DNA from: Heterohyrax brucei
Lineage: Eukaryota; Chordata; Mammalia; Hyracoidea; Procaviidae
NCBI GenBank assembly: GCA_028571685.1
Contig: CM053162.1
Location: 63,414,351 to 63,478,350, forward strand
DNA: 64,000 nt
Reading direction: 5' to 3'
Shown: in pieces, positions 44,129 through 56,300 of the stretch
How the letters are laid out: each line of letters opens with the position of its first letter
Numbering within the stretch: position 1 is the first letter of the stretch
Made by a program: the position numbers and the translations under genes
Notes under the pieces: model-generated
The model's input: only the letters and a program-made list of their open reading frames with translations
Database searches by the model: none
What the model was told of the DNA's origin: nothing

Positions 44129-44321
44129 CAAGAAGCAAACTGGTTGCCATCAAATCAATTCTGACTCAAGGCAAATGCAGAGAACAAAGCTGCACTCCAT
44201 AGGAACATCATAGCTGTGACATTTCAGAAGCAGATCACTAGACTTTTTCCAAGGCTGCTAGGTGTGTTTGAATCACCAATCTTTTGGTTAGTAGCTATGA
44301 TTTCAGCTTTTTGCACCATCG
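44129..44321 (-). repeat. Second SINE subtype inside MER5A
   Basis: Antisense copy with the longer middle of the second subtype: gttgccatcaaatcaattctg, gaagcagatcactagac and ttgaatcaccaatcttttgg. Confidence 0.8.
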
Positions 44322-44400
44322 AAGGCCTCCAAACACTGCCAAATCTCCCACAGAAGGCAAAATTACCCCAGTGGAGAAGCATTGGCCTATGACTTGCTAT
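44322..44400 (+). mobile_element. MER5A-like DNA transposon, second part
   Basis: Completes the element: ccaaacactgccaaatctccc, aaggcaaaattaccccagtgg, agaagcattgg. Confidence 0.8.
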
Positions 44401-44734
44401 ACCCTTCCCAACTCAGAAACATTACAAAATATCCCCTCCTCCCCCACTCCTCCTGAAAGAATTAATTTTACCTCACTATTGGGTGAGTCAAGCCTTGGTT
44501 AGTTAGTGTATGAGACGAGATAGCTGAGTCCTTGAGAACATGGCAGCTTTGGGGGTTTGCCTCCCAGAGGAGGGAGGGTGTAGCCAGTAAAAAAAAATTA
44601 AAAAAATGCAGAAGATATGCGTCACTTGCCTAAAAGTAATTGTTCACCGTGTGTGGAAGCAGGACTGATCACATTCACAAGCTGGGACTGAAGACGGAAG
44701 ACCTGGGTTCCTGTTTCATTTGGAGGACTGCCTG

Positions 44735-44801
44735 TTCTCTGGGAGTTGCAGTTGACTTAATAGCAGTGGGTTTCATGGGTTTGTTTTTTTTTTTTTTTTT
44801 G
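44735..44801 (+). repeat. Sense SINE tail with poly-T
   Basis: Tail (gttgacttaatagcagtggg) followed by a long T run at 44779-44801. No head. Confidence 0.55.
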
Positions 44802-44811
44802 GTTCAAAGAG

Positions 44812-44985
44812 AGGGAGTTCTGGTAGTGTAGTTATTAAAAGCTTGGCTACTAACCAAAAGGTCAGCAGACTGAATCCACAAGCTACTCCTTGGAAACTCT
44901 ATAAGACAGTCCCACTCTGCCCTAAAGGGTTTCTATGAGTTTGAATTGACTCCATGACCATGGGTTTGGTTGGTTTTGGGATTCA
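44812..44985 (+). repeat. AfroSINE-type SINE
   Basis: Sense copy: gagttctggtagtgtagtta head, gaaactctataagacagtcc body, gactccatgaccatgggttt tail. Confidence 0.88.
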
Positions 44986-45044
44986 GTGAGGTACTGAACA
45001 TCTCACTGATGTCGTTTGTTTCTATTAATTACTGATCTTCACTT

Positions 45045-45222
45045 AGAAACACTGGTTGCATAATGGTTAAGTATGACAGCCACTAGCCAAAAAGGGAGCA
45101 GATCATGCTCACTAGGCAGTCTTTGGAAGCTACATGGGGAAGTTTTTGTCTGTCCCATTGGGTCACTGTGAGTCGGAATCTGCTTGACAGCAGTGGGTTT
45201 GATTTGGGGTTTTGAATTCTCA
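45045..45222 (+). repeat. AfroSINE-type SINE, diverged
   Basis: Sense copy: gaaacactggttgcataatgg to gcttgacagcagtgggtttg. Confidence 0.85.
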
Positions 45223-45842
45223 TTTTCCTCGTCTGTCAACCACAGTAGAGTGAAGTTTTTTGTTTTGTTTTGTATTTCCCCGGCTCTCATATCCCTAGAG
45301 TGGAGGTTAGAGAAGTCAGAGGAAAGATTTAGTGTCTGTGTACTTATAGGCTGATCCCAGGAAGGTATTTCTTCATAAAATCAACATCATCAATATTTGG
45401 TTTTTGTGTTTGTGTACTCCTTCACTGCATAAGAAATACACCCAAAATGCAGGGGCTGGTAAACAGCTTATTAATCTTTTGCATGGTCCTGCAGGTTACC
45501 TAGCTTAGCTGAGGTCTACCACATTATTGCAGTTAAATTGCAATTGTATGTAAAACAATTTAAAGGCTTGACTGGACAGCAGACCTAGGACAGTTGACAC
45601 AAAGCTGACATTTGTGGGGGGCTGGGAGTCCAGCCAAGGTTTTAGACTAGAGCACTCACTAAAGGTTTTTCAGTGTGGTTGGAAGTCTTACAGTGTTGGG
45701 GCTGGGTTTTCAAAAGGCAGGAAATAGAATTATTCAGACCAGTGAAGGGCTATTTCTAGGAATGTCACGCTTCTTCCTTGTTCTGCTGCTCAAAACACTC
45801 AGGCTATAGATAGTGTGGACATAAACTTCACCTTCTGGTGGA
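45223..45842. other. Unclassified
   Basis: No gene. The stretch around 45420-45540 has the feel of an old repeat (caaaatgcaggggctggtaaac, ggtcctgcaggttacc), but I cannot name it. Confidence 0.35.
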
Positions 45843-46310
45843 TGTCTTAACCTTCTAGTGTGGCTATAACAGAAATATTGCAAGTAGATGGCTTTAACAA
45901 AAGGAAATCTTATTTCGTAGCAGTTTAGTAGGCTACAGGTTTGAATTCTTTGGATTTCCTCTAGGCAAAGGCTTTCTCTGCTGTCTCTGGAGGAAGGTCA
46001 TTGAATCAATCTTTCCTGGACTGGGAGTTTCTGAGGTAAAGGGATGCCAGGTCCTTTTCAAACGATACTGTTCCAGGCATTGGTTTCGTGGTGGCGTGAA
46101 ATCTTGAACTCTCTATCTGCTTCCCCTTCCTTTGTATTCCAAGAGATTGCTTCAAGATACTATACAGTCTTACACATTGAGTCCTGCCTCACCAACACAA
46201 CCACCACCCATCCTCCTTCATTAACAATGCAAAGGCATAGCTTACACCATGTAGGAATACCTCACAATACCAGGAATCATGGCCTAGCCAAATGACTACA
46301 CATGTTCTTC
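45843..46310 (-). mobile_element. MaLR-type LTR, antisense
   Basis: Starts tgtcttaaccttctagtgtgg, includes ctctggaggaaggtcattg, aagagattgcttcaag and ccaggaatcatggcctagcc, matching the copy at 55810 in order. Right edge approximate. Confidence 0.75.
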
Positions 46311-47837
46311 CAGGGGATGGAGATTTTTTTGCAACTGTACTTGAATTTAAAATGATTATGTGACAGACAAAAGTGCATTTTCTGCATAAGCTTTGGAAAC
46401 CTTTGATTAAAAAAGAAAATCTCAATCAGTTTTGATGCTAATAATGCCTGTAATTAATTAGTGATTGCTGCTGGTGCTAGACCTCAGAGATGCTTTAATA
46501 AAGTGTCCCAGTCTCTCAGGTTGCAAATTTAAGTGTTAGAAAAGTGGTCTACTCAAGTAAGTTATCAATACGATTCTTTCATTTTAATTATTTCTTTTAA
46601 TATTTTAGGTTTGTATCCCACTTGTTTTTGAAACTTCTGGGCATATGTATATGTTTGTGTGCCTGTGAACATGCCCACTATCACTTAGTCACAGACTTAG
46701 CGAAATAATTGAGCTAAGTAAATACATTGACTTTTTTCCTTGAAACTATTGTTCAAGTCTACTGTCCAAGTTGTCAACCTACAGCCAGCAGAGATAAAAA
46801 TTTAAACTGGATTCGTGGATGAAGTTAATGATACATCATGCCTCCAGAATGTTCCATTATATCTTGTCCACCTATCAAGAAACAGTTTGGAGATTGTTGT
46901 TCATTACAACAGGCTAGAATTCATGTTGCCATTTCTCTGTATCTCTGATTGAAATTTGCTCTGCTTTAACAGGGTCCAGATTTTGTATCAAGTGTGATAG
47001 TTATCAAAAGCCAGGTATTAATTTCCAGAAGACAAGCTAAATGTAAAAGACCATTCAAGTGAAAGTTATAATAAAGAGTTAATATTAGGAAGGTAAACAG
47101 AACATACTTTTTTTTGTAACTTTGTTCTTTCTTTCTTGTATTATTTTATTTTAGCTTTATATTTTTATATGGAGATATTGAAACATTTGAAAGTAAATCT
47201 GGCTGTGATTTAAGGTAAATGCTAAATTATGAAGGAGGAGATTGTATTTTTGGCAGAAGCAGACTAGGTTGTTTAGGCCAAACTTCCCAGGGAAAATAAA
47301 TTGAAAAATTAGACAAAAATTAAAACACATCCGTCTGCATTAGAGATGTATCCAGGAGAATGAAGATCTATAATTCTAAGACCAGGAAAAAAACATCAGA
47401 CAGATGATCCCACATTGCCTTTTTCCTTGAAGTAATAAAGTGGCATTTGAGAAACAGAAAAATACTGAGCAATTGAGAAGAGAGTTTACATGTATAAAAC
47501 TGCTGATATAAAAACTAGATTTCAGTACTCACTATAGCATATGAGAAAATACGACTTGATTAAGAACTTTAAAAAAGAAGACCCACAGCAGATCTGGATT
47601 GTAAGATCATAGAATTATCAGAAACAAACAAATCAATAATTGATTATCATATTCAAGGAAATTTTTGACAAGCTCGGAGAATATTACCAGAAAAGAGACA
47701 ACTGTAGAAAATATTCTGACAGAATTTTTATAATTAAATTAATATAATTACGAACTTAATACTCAAAGTGCAGCTATTGACAGAGTTAGGAAACTTAAAG
47801 ATAGGTCAGTGAAAATACTCAAACTTGAAACCGCAGA
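46311..47837. other. Unclassified, AT-rich
   Basis: About 1.5 kb with no recognised repeat and no coding-like frame. The longest repeat-free stretch in this half, so a candidate for unique sequence. Confidence 0.4.
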
Positions 47838-48300
47838 GATGATTGTTGTTACCAGGTGTCATAGAGTTGGTTTTGAATCATAACAATTCTTGTTCCATGT
47901 CCACAATGGTTGCTATACTACAGCCCGTTTTTGTTGCCACTGTGTTGGTCCATCTTCTTGAGGATCTTCGTCTTTTTTGCAGACCCTTTACCAAGGGAAC
48001 TGGGAACTGATCCCTCCTGACAACACGTGCAAAGGACTTAAGATTCAATCCTACCATGTTTGCTTCTAAAGAGCGCTCAGGTTGTACTTCTTCTGAGAAA
48101 GTTCCCTTTGTTCTTTCATCAGCCCATGGTATGTTCAACATTCTCCATAATTCAAAGGCATCAACTCTTCTTATGCCTTCCTTAGGCATTGTTTGTCTTA
48201 TCTTTCACATGCATATGATACGACTGAAAATACCGTAACTTGGGTCAGGCACATCTCGGAATTTGAGGTAATATCTTGGCTTTTCAACATTTTAAAATAT
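47838..48300 (-). mobile_element. RTE 3' end, antisense
   Basis: The minus-strand frame at 47878-48189 (103 codons) has the RTE C-terminal pattern (RRVDAFELW, then MLNIPWADERTKGTFSEEVQ and QPERSLEANMVGL). It is unusually open for a LINE remnant here but lacks a few residues of the W-x-W motif. 5'-truncated. Confidence 0.85.
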
Positions 48301-48644
48301 AACAGATAGGAGATAAAAGAGAAAAAAAAACAAGAAGACATAAAATATACAAGATATTAGATTTTTTAAAGAGCTAACCGTCAAAGCTGTGTAATTGTAG
48401 TCCCATAATCAGGTAAGGAATAGTGGAAAAGAAGCAATCTTTGAAGACATGCTGGCTATGAATTTTGCAAAACTTAGATTACATCAAGCCAGATTCCAGA
48501 AGCAGTGAGAACCTTAACCAGAGTAAATACAAACAAAATTAACAGCAACATTATATTATGATTGCTAGAAAAGAAAGACAAGGACAAAAATCTCAAAAAT
48601 TAGGCAGAAGGGGGAAGAAAAAGAAAAAACTAACTAACAATCTG

Positions 48645-48806
48645 TTGTTGTTAGGTGCCGTTTAGGTGATTGCAATTTATAGGGACGCTGTAGTTCAGAG
48701 TTCAACTGCTGTACAGAGTTTGTGAGATGCTCCTGGTGGGTTTGAACTGCTGACCTGTTAGTCTATAGTTGTAGCACTTCACCATGACCCCAGCAGGATT
48801 TCCAAC
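48645..48806 (-). repeat. AfroSINE-type SINE, diverged
   Basis: Antisense copy: gttgttaggtgccgtttagg, gctgtacagagtttgtgag, ccccagcaggatttcc. Confidence 0.8.
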
Positions 48807-48845
48807 CAGTAACCTAGAGGCTCAGAATGTACTCATTTCCCCAAG

Positions 48846-49015
48846 TCTGGAAACCGTGGTGGTATAGTGGGTTCAGTGCGGTATCTGCTTACTAAAGATT
48901 AACAGTTCAAATCCACCAGGTGTTCCTTGGAAACTTTATGGGACAGTTCTATTCCGACTTCTAGGGCTGCCAGGGCTTCTAGATCTGACTAGATGGTGGC
49001 GGGTTTGTTTAGTTT
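48846..49015 (+). repeat. AfroSINE-type SINE
   Basis: Sense copy from ctggaaaccgtggtggtatag to gactagatggtggcgggt. Close in subtype to the copy at 29245. Confidence 0.9.
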
Positions 49016-49645
49016 TCCTGATTTAAGGGATGATATTTTTTCTAGTAGACTTTGAGTATTAAGTACCAGAAGTGAGATATATCACCCTGACCCTTTTTGA
49101 CAATCATAGCTTATATCCCAGGATTTCTGCTATTATTAAAAAAAAAAAAAAAGATTCAGTGGAACAAAGTAAAACCTTTAATGAAAAGAAATAATTGAGT
49201 CATGAGTATCGTACCACATGGAAGAAACCTAACTGCATGTATTTGTATTTCTCTGAATTTTACTTTATGTGATATTATTTTTAAGTACATTGTAGTTCCT
49301 TAGTTTGAAAAAGAGCTGTACTGTTAAAGTTAAAACACAATTAACAATTAAAGTACTTAAGCAAATTAAGCTTGTTTGCAGAACACGAGGACTATGGGAA
49401 TTCTGGGTATTGAACCAAAGCAATTATATCTTATTGTGTAGAACGATTTGAATTACAAGCATCTAGCTAGAAAATAAATAGATTTCAAGTGTTGTCCACA
49501 AGAACCCCTGATAATGACAGAATAAAACATACTTCAGTTTTGAGGTACAGGTAGGAAAAAAAAAGAATCCTTGATATAGAAACTCAGAAAATTCTTAATC
49601 TTGTTATGCAAACCCATTTTTAACTAAGGAAAAGATGGAAACTCC
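49016..49645. other. Unclassified
   Basis: No repeat beyond an A run at 49139-49153, and no gene. Confidence 0.4.
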
Positions 49646-49800
49646 AACAAACTACTGTCACATCAATTCTGACTCACAGTGACCCTGTGAACAGAGTAGA
49701 AGTGCCCCATAGATTTTCCAAGGAGTGCCTAGAAGATTTGAACTGCCAGCCTTATGGTTAGCACCCATAGCACTTAACCATTACACCACCAGGGTTTCCA
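49646..49800 (-). repeat. AfroSINE-type SINE
   Basis: Antisense copy: actactgtcacatcaattctg, ccccatagattttccaagg, attacaccaccagggtttcc. Confidence 0.92.
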
Positions 49801-49974
49801 AGAAAAAGACTGAAAGGTAGTTGTTTAATGCTGTCGGGAAATCTGACATTGTCTAACTTCCCAAAGGGGTACAGAATCATCAATAGCCCAAGGCTGATTC
49901 CTGTGAGGTAGAGATCAGAAACATCTCCTCTTTCCAACATTTAACAATCCCAGCACCAGCCTTCCCCCCACAAT

Positions 49975-50720
49975 ACTCCCTGTTTCTCTGCTGGATTCAA
50001 TAATTTGTTGCAATGGCCACAGAACTCACAGACCATACTCAAAATAATTATAGGGTTAAGTAGGGAAATAACAGGTTACGACTCAGGATCAAGAACGACC
50101 CTGATAGTAATATTCAGGACAAATGTTCCTCTGCTATGGCCACAGGCTTCTTGGCCTCTCATCTGGCTTCTGCCCTGCCCAGGCAAGTGTTACAGAGCAG
50201 TCTAGCTCCTCCAACAAGTGTTTAGAAGCAGCCCATTCTTCCAGGAAGCCATCCACCCACAGGGGGTTCACGGGTCAGCACGCGCACTGGAGCACTGAGT
50301 ACTGTTAACTGGGAAGCCTACTGCGCTGTCGTGAACAATCACCTGGTTCTGCTGCTGCTGTTTGTCTGCTGCTGCTTCTTCCTCTTTCACAGTCTCTGTT
50401 AGTACAGCTGTCCATCTGCCTCCCGGGTCTGGAGAAAGATCTCAGTGCAGGGACCGTGGGCCCAAAGGATGTGCTCTGCTCCCACCTCTACAGTCTTGAT
50501 GGTAGTGAGGTCCTCTCTCTGCTCTGAAATTAGCTGTCTTTTTAAGTTTAGGAGGATTACAAAGCTGACCAACACCCTCATTAGGTTTCCATACACCTTA
50601 TTTGCATGGTTGTACTCCTATAGGGTTCCATGCACATTATTTGCATTATTAGCAGCGGTCCCAAATCATTAGTGGCTCCAAAACCTTTTATTCGGATAGT
50701 ACCACCTATGCATTACACAG
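49975..50720. repeat. LTR-like old repeat, class uncertain
   Basis: The stretch beginning aatttgttgcaatggccac and cagaactcacagaccatact, with GC-richer sequence and repeated cttatttgcat/attatttgcatt motifs near 50600-50650, resembles an old retroviral LTR in antisense. I cannot name it. It holds short frames but no gene that I can support. Confidence 0.35.
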
Positions 50721-50887
50721 ACAGCTACAAGATGATGCATGGCTAAAGGGGCCATATTAAATAAGTCACTGCACCAGAATAGCCATTGCATACCTTAACC
50801 TGTGAAACTGTTTCCTTCCTTATGCTCCCATTTTATTTGATTTCTGTATGGCATCACTGTTTATTCAACTGTATGTTTTCTGTCAGG

Positions 50888-51040
50888 CTAAGCCTGTTGC
50901 CGTGAAATCAATTGCAACTTCTAACAATCCTGTCAGACAAAGAACTGCCCTTTAGAATTTTCAAAGAGTACCTACTGGATTAGAACTGCTGACCTTTTGG
51001 TGAGCAGCCCTAGTTTAACTCCTGTTCCACCAGGGTTTCC
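50888..51040 (-). repeat. AfroSINE-type SINE, diverged
   Basis: Antisense copy: gcctgttgccgtgaaatc, gaattttcaaagagtacc, tgttccaccagggtttcc. Confidence 0.85.
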
Positions 51041-52159
51041 TCTATCAGACCACTCACCTTCAAATGAGGTAATCAGTAAACTGGATATCACCATTTCTCC
51101 ATTCCATAAGTGGAATATTTAAGACTAAGAGTGCCAAGCCTGGAGTTATTGACACAGGAATCTGCAGACAAAGGATTGTTAGTAGATTATTTGTGACTAA
51201 AAATCCTGGACTTTTCCCCATGGCAAGCAAGGACATTTACCCATTTTGTATTCATTCTGGTCCTTAGTGAGCATATAGGATATACTGAATTTCTCTTAAA
51301 GTACTCAGAGTCTTTATAAGATTATTAAAGAAATGCATATAAATTCAAGTGGCAGTTTGAGCCTAGAGAGAAAAATCATACAAAAACATACATTTGAATG
51401 AACTTTAAAATAAATACTTAATATACTAATGTATTTAAATATGCACAGCTAGAAAAAGGAGACAAACAAGCACAGAAATATAGGCTGGTATCAAATTCTA
51501 TTGTGTCCCCTTCAAAATATGAATTATATCTGTAAGTGTAATCATGCTTGGAAATAAGATTTTTTCTTTTGTTATTTTATGAGGTTATAGCAGCACAGGA
51601 TGAATCTTAAACCTAATCACTTCTTGTTTATACTTGTTTTGGTTTTTTCCTTTAACTTTTTAGTTGTTTAAGTTAAAGGTCATAGAGCAAATTAGTTTCC
51701 CATTCAACAACTTATACATAGTTTGTTTCATGACATTGGTTGCAAAACCCTGAAAACTTGTGGATTATAAAAAGATGGGAATACAGCACGAGGAAAATAG
51801 GTGTGTGGTTAAAGAACCAGAATTCATGGTCTTACAGCCTTAGGGTCCCCTGGGAACATAGCCCCTCAATCTGCTGCTGGCCCTGACATGAAACCAGTAC
51901 TTCGGTCTAGTCTTCCCACAAGAGTGGACTGGATTCGAGGATACAATGTGAGCATATCATGTATGTACTTTATTGTTCTATAAATGTACAGGAGGGTGTC
52001 CTATTGGTTTCTTTCTATACGGCAGAGAAGAGGGTAGAGAGCAGGGGGACAGGTGCTCATTAAGAGGACACTAGAGTGAAAAGGAGGAAAGTGTTGCCAC
52101 TGGGCGAGGAGAGCAGATGGAAACTTTGCCCCAGCCTATGCCATCCTCACTATAATAAA
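51041..52159. other. Unclassified; possible LTR scrap near 51486
   Basis: The segment 51486-51630 (aattctattgtgtccccttc) resembles the start of an MaLR-type LTR but soon departs from the family. Otherwise no gene or repeat. Confidence 0.35.
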
Positions 52160-52312
52160 GGTGTTTGTGCACATTGTTGCAGCCACTGTGTCAGTCCATC
52201 TTGCTGAGGGTCTTCCAGTTTTTCACTATCTGCTTTACCAAGCATGATGCTTTTCTTGAGGACAGATCCCTTCTGAAAATGTGTCCATAGTAAGTTAGTC
52301 TCACTTAACAAG
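52160..52312 (-). mobile_element. RTE 3' fragment, antisense
   Basis: About 150 bases: cacattgttgcagccactgtg, gctttaccaagcatgatgc, cttctgaaaatgtgtcc. Both ends are truncated. Confidence 0.75.
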
Positions 52313-53065
52313 CAGAAACATGCCAATTTCAGTTTAAAAGAATAATGTCTGTATTTGTTTCTTAGGTCTACTTTAAGGAAGTCTCAAAAATGAGTGACTT
52401 GAAAATGACAGATGTGTGTCAGGTTGTGGAGGATAGATGTCCAAGTTTAGGATGTCATCAAGGGGATATTCTCTTGCCTCTCTCCACTTCTGATAGTCTT
52501 AGATGTTACTTGACTGGTGGATGCATCTTCCTGTGGTCCTCATAAACCTGTCCTTCTGTTTCTCTTTTTTCTCTTTTATAAAGGCACCATCAGATTGGAT
52601 TAGCACTCACCCTACTGCAGTATGACCTCATGTTAATGAGTAACATCTTCAAAGAATCTATTTTCATATTAGATCCCATTCACAAGTACTGAGTGTTACA
52701 ACTTCAGTACACCTTGCTGTGGGACAACAGTGTCTAAAAAGCACATTGGTAGATCAGATTGCCTCATATATCCTCAGCTCAATCTCAACCAAAGCTCAAA
52801 TACCATTGATAAAGCTTAAAAATGAGATGTTTGCCTTCGAGGGCAGGCCATTGTTAAAGAGCACTATTTAAAAATGTTTCTATGAGAAGATTTTTCTCTG
52901 AATTTTACAGTGAAAAACTGGTAGGGATTTTGGAGGTAAAACTCCTAAGAAAGTTTGGGAGACTCCTCTAAGGCTTGGCCTCCAGGAGTCGTTGTCTGGA
53001 AAGTGATTCCATACTTAGTCTCTAGACATTAGTCAACTACTTACAAGCATCCTAACCAATGCAGG
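52313..53065. other. Unclassified
   Basis: The segment 52500-52740 (ggatgcatcttcctgtggtcc ... cttgctgtgggacaacag) may be part of an old LTR. Nothing is coding-like. Confidence 0.3.
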
Positions 53066-53215
53066 GGAAAGCCTGGTGGCCTAATGGTTGAGTGCCATGG
53101 CTGCTAACTGCAATGTCAGCAGTATGAATCCACCAAGTGTTCCTTGGAAACTCTGTCTTGCAGGGTTGCTATTAGTTGGAATTGACTCAATAGCAGTGGA
53201 CTTTTATTTATTTAT
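53066..53215 (+). repeat. AfroSINE-type SINE
   Basis: Sense copy: ggggaaagcctggtggcctaatgg to gactcaatagcagtgg, then a (TTTA)n tail. Confidence 0.9.
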
Positions 53216-53483
53216 TTATTTCTGGTTAACCACTGCAGGGCTAGGTTTTCTCCCACTCAGTGGTTGGTTCTCTGTATCACCCTGTCTGTTTCTCTGTTTG
53301 GGGGCATGATAGTTTGCCTTGTAACTTCATTTCCCAGATGAGTCTAACAAGAGATGTGAATTTTTCATTTTGAGTTTTTTCTTAGAATATAAGGTGATAA
53401 CTTTCTGAAAGTTTCCACTGAGTCTTCTGTAGCCTGATCCTGGAAGTGGCTTAGCATTACTTCTACTATAAGCTGTTGGTCAC

Positions 53484-53692
53484 ATTAACCAAATCCACTG
53501 CCATCCGGTTGATTCCAATTCATCATGATCTTACAAGACAGAGTAGAACTGTCCAATAGGGTTTCCAAAGCTGTAATCTTCATGGATGCAGACTCCTACA
53601 TCATTCTATTGCAGAGAAGCTGGTGCTTTTGAATCACCAACCCTTCAGGTAGCGGCCAAGAACTTAACCACTGCACCACCAGGGAACCTCAT
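53484..53692 (-). repeat. Third SINE subtype (long middle)
   Basis: Antisense copy whose middle adds gctgtaatcttcatggatgc and gcagagaagctggtgc. Ends gcaccaccagggaacc. The same subtype is seen at 58325 and 63632. Confidence 0.85.
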
Positions 53693-54620
53693 GGGTCACA
53701 TAAACCAATGCAGATACAGTGTGGGAGGAAACATACAAAGCTGTATGATAGGAGAAGAGGATCATTGTGGATTGACTATTCTAAAGATAATATCAGAATT
53801 CCTTAAAGTAAAACTTTACATTTATTTTCTTCTACATTTCCATCTCATATTCAATACATCCCCCGAATTTTAGCAGTATAGACTTTTAAAGATGTTTCAT
53901 AGAAAATTTAATGCATTGCATCATTTTATCAATAAATGTGCTTATTTATAAATAACCATTACAGAGTTACCAAACATTAACAAAATACGTGCAGATTTTG
54001 CTTAATGTCACCTAATGTCCAGTTCGTATACAATTTTCATAATGTAGCTTCCCAAGCCCTAAATTATAAGTTTATCTGCTCTAATAGTTACCCCTGGTTT
54101 CTTCTTGTTCGAAGCAGTGTTCCTCTTCCTGGGAAAGGCCAACCTGTCCACTGGAGCTCTGGATTTATTCCAGCCTTATCTCCTCAGATCCTTTACTTCA
54201 AGTGTCCTCTTTCTGAATTGTCACATTCTTTTCTATTAAGTCACTCTCAATGACACATAAACAAGCTCTAGCATCTCTGCTCTCAACCTCAGTTTCCCCT
54301 TTGTTGTTTACTCCTCAGGGCAACTTTTGTGCCTCGTCTTTCCATTTGCTTATGATGTATCTCGAAGATTCAACACATTTAATGAAGAGTCTAGGTAAAG
54401 GTTAACAATACTAACCACAAGCTAAGTAAATTTCCTAAACATACAGGACAAAATTCATTTATGACATTTTTTTCACATACAGGGGAAGGAGAGTGTATTT
54501 TCTTTCTTTCTCCCTTTTTGCTTTTCTCTTTTTCTCGTTCTTTCTTTCATTTCTCCACAGAAAAGGATATTTGGTTTATCTTTTGTCTTGGGCTTCTCTA
54601 GACTAATGGAACCAGTTATA
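53693..54620. other. Unclassified
   Basis: No gene. A pyrimidine-rich tract (tttctttctttctccctttt and following) lies at 54500-54555. Confidence 0.4.
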
Positions 54621-54627
54621 CGGCTAG

Positions 54628-54705
54628 GTGGGTAGGCAGGCATGCAGGCAGACAGACAGACAGGCAGACAGACAGACAGGCAGACAGACAGGCAGATAGA
54701 TGGAT
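54628..54705 (+). repeat. Variant (CAGACAGA)n-type microsatellite
   Basis: About 78 bases of 4-base units: ggca/gaca/gaca with a GGCA unit every few repeats, tailing into gatagatggata. It lies at the start of what looks like another old repeat (ggcttctctagactaatgga). Confidence 0.9.
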
Positions 54706-55149
54706 AATTGATTTTATTTCAAAGTATTAAACCTCTTGAGATGTGGATTGTACGGCTGATAGGTTCAAAATTCACAGGTGAGGTTGTAGACAGCATACTT
54801 CTGTTGGTTTGTGCCATTGTGGAAAGCTGAAAATCCCCCAATCCAAATCTTCGGCTGGCTGAAGATTTCTGCAGGCTTGTGTCTCAAGATCTGTGGATCA
54901 GGCAACAAATCAGTACAGAGTGGAAGAGAAAACACCTTCTATCAAAATACACTTTTGTAGTCTTGCATCAGCAGACACTCCAAGTAAACAATTTTTCATT
55001 CTTTCATATTATATAAAATTAAATTATGAAAGTCCATTACCTTAGATTACACTGTGTAGCAGCGACTAACCTAGTATTTCACTAAACCATTGAAAACGAT
55101 AGACTATAAAAATGGACACACAAAAAATTATCATCACATAGCTATTTAG
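54706..55149. other. Unclassified, perhaps LTR-related
   Basis: Follows the tetranucleotide repeat. Order of motifs (gattttatttcaaagt, gattgtacggctgatagg) hints at a retroviral LTR in antisense, but I cannot support a class. Confidence 0.3.
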
Positions 55150-55809
55150 TTTTGTTATTGTAGTTAGCTGTTGTCGAGTCAGCTACAACTTGTAGTGACC
55201 CTCCGTATGACAGAATGAAACACTGCCTGGTCCTGTACCTTGCCCACAGTCACTGCTATGCTTGATCCCATCATTGCAGCCATAGTGCCACTCCATTTCA
55301 GGTGGGCTTTCCTCTCTCTCAGTGACTTTCTACTTTACCAATCCCTTCTTCGGGGGCTGATCCCTCCTAATAACATCTGCAAAATACATAAGATACAGTC
55401 TTGCCATCCTCAGGAGCATTCTCATTGTACTTCACCCAAGACAGACCTGTTTGTTCTTTTGTCAGTCTGGTATAGTCAATATTCTTATCCAATGTCATAG
55501 GTCAAAGTCATCAGTTTTTCTGTCTTCCTTGTATATTTTCCTGCCTTTCAATGGAAATACTATGTCTTTGATCAGCTGCACCTTAATCTTCAAGATGATG
55601 TCTTTATTTTTCTACACTTTAAAGAGGTCTTTTGTAACGGATTTGCCCAGCGCAACGCATTGTTTGATTTTTTGACTACTTCTTCCACAGGTGTTGATTG
55701 CGGATCCAAGTAAAATGAAATCTTGAACAGTGTCAGCCTTTTCCCTGTTTATCATAATGTTTTTCTTTGGTCCAGTTGTGAGTATTTTTGTTTTCTTGAT
55801 GATGAGGAG
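55150..55809 (-). mobile_element. RTE 3' half, antisense, before LTR insertion
   Basis: Antisense RTE from its 3' tail (cactgcctggtcctgtacc) through the C-terminal ORF. The 69-codon frame at 55612-55821 includes DFILLGSAINTCGRSSQKI, matching the RTE block F-x-x-L-G-S-x-I. It continues beyond the LTR at 56301. Confidence 0.88.
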
Positions 55810-56300
55810 TGTCTTAGCCATCTAGTGATGCTTCAACAGAAATACCACAGATAGAGGGCTTTAAAAACAGAAATTCTATTTTGTCAAACTTCAGTACTCT
55901 AAAAGTTCAAATTCAGAGTGTCAGCTCCTGGGAAGGCTTCCTCTGTTGGCTCTGGAGGAAGGTCCTTGCTGTAAGTCTTTCCCAGGACTGGTAACTTCCG
56001 AGGTGCAGGGATCTCAGTTCCTCTTCAAAGGATGTGCTGTACTCTTGGCACTGCTCCTTGGTGGTAAGAGGTCCCTAACTGTCTACTTGCTTCCCTGTCC
56101 TTTATATCCCAAAAGACTGCCTCAAGGCACTGCACAGTCTTACATATTGAGACCTGCCCAGCCCAAACAAATCTGCCTGTTATCCCTTATTAACACCATA
56201 GAGGTCAGGTTTATAAGCACATAGAAGCATGATACCAGGAATCATGACCTACCCAAACTGTTATACAAATTTGGGAAGAGAAATGATTCAATCCACGACA
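55810..56300 (-). mobile_element. MaLR-type LTR inserted in RTE
   Basis: A 491-base antisense LTR from tgtcttagccatctagtgat to aatccacgaca. The RTE sequence is continuous on either side. Flanks aggag and aagtg differ at two positions and may be a decayed 5-base duplication. The 92-codon frame inside (55946-56224) is not a gene. Confidence 0.85.

Noticed and set aside
50123-50672. A GC-richer stretch with several frames as a possible exon cluster
   Set aside because: Frames overlap on both strands, no splice pattern is convincing, and the sequence has an LTR-like look.
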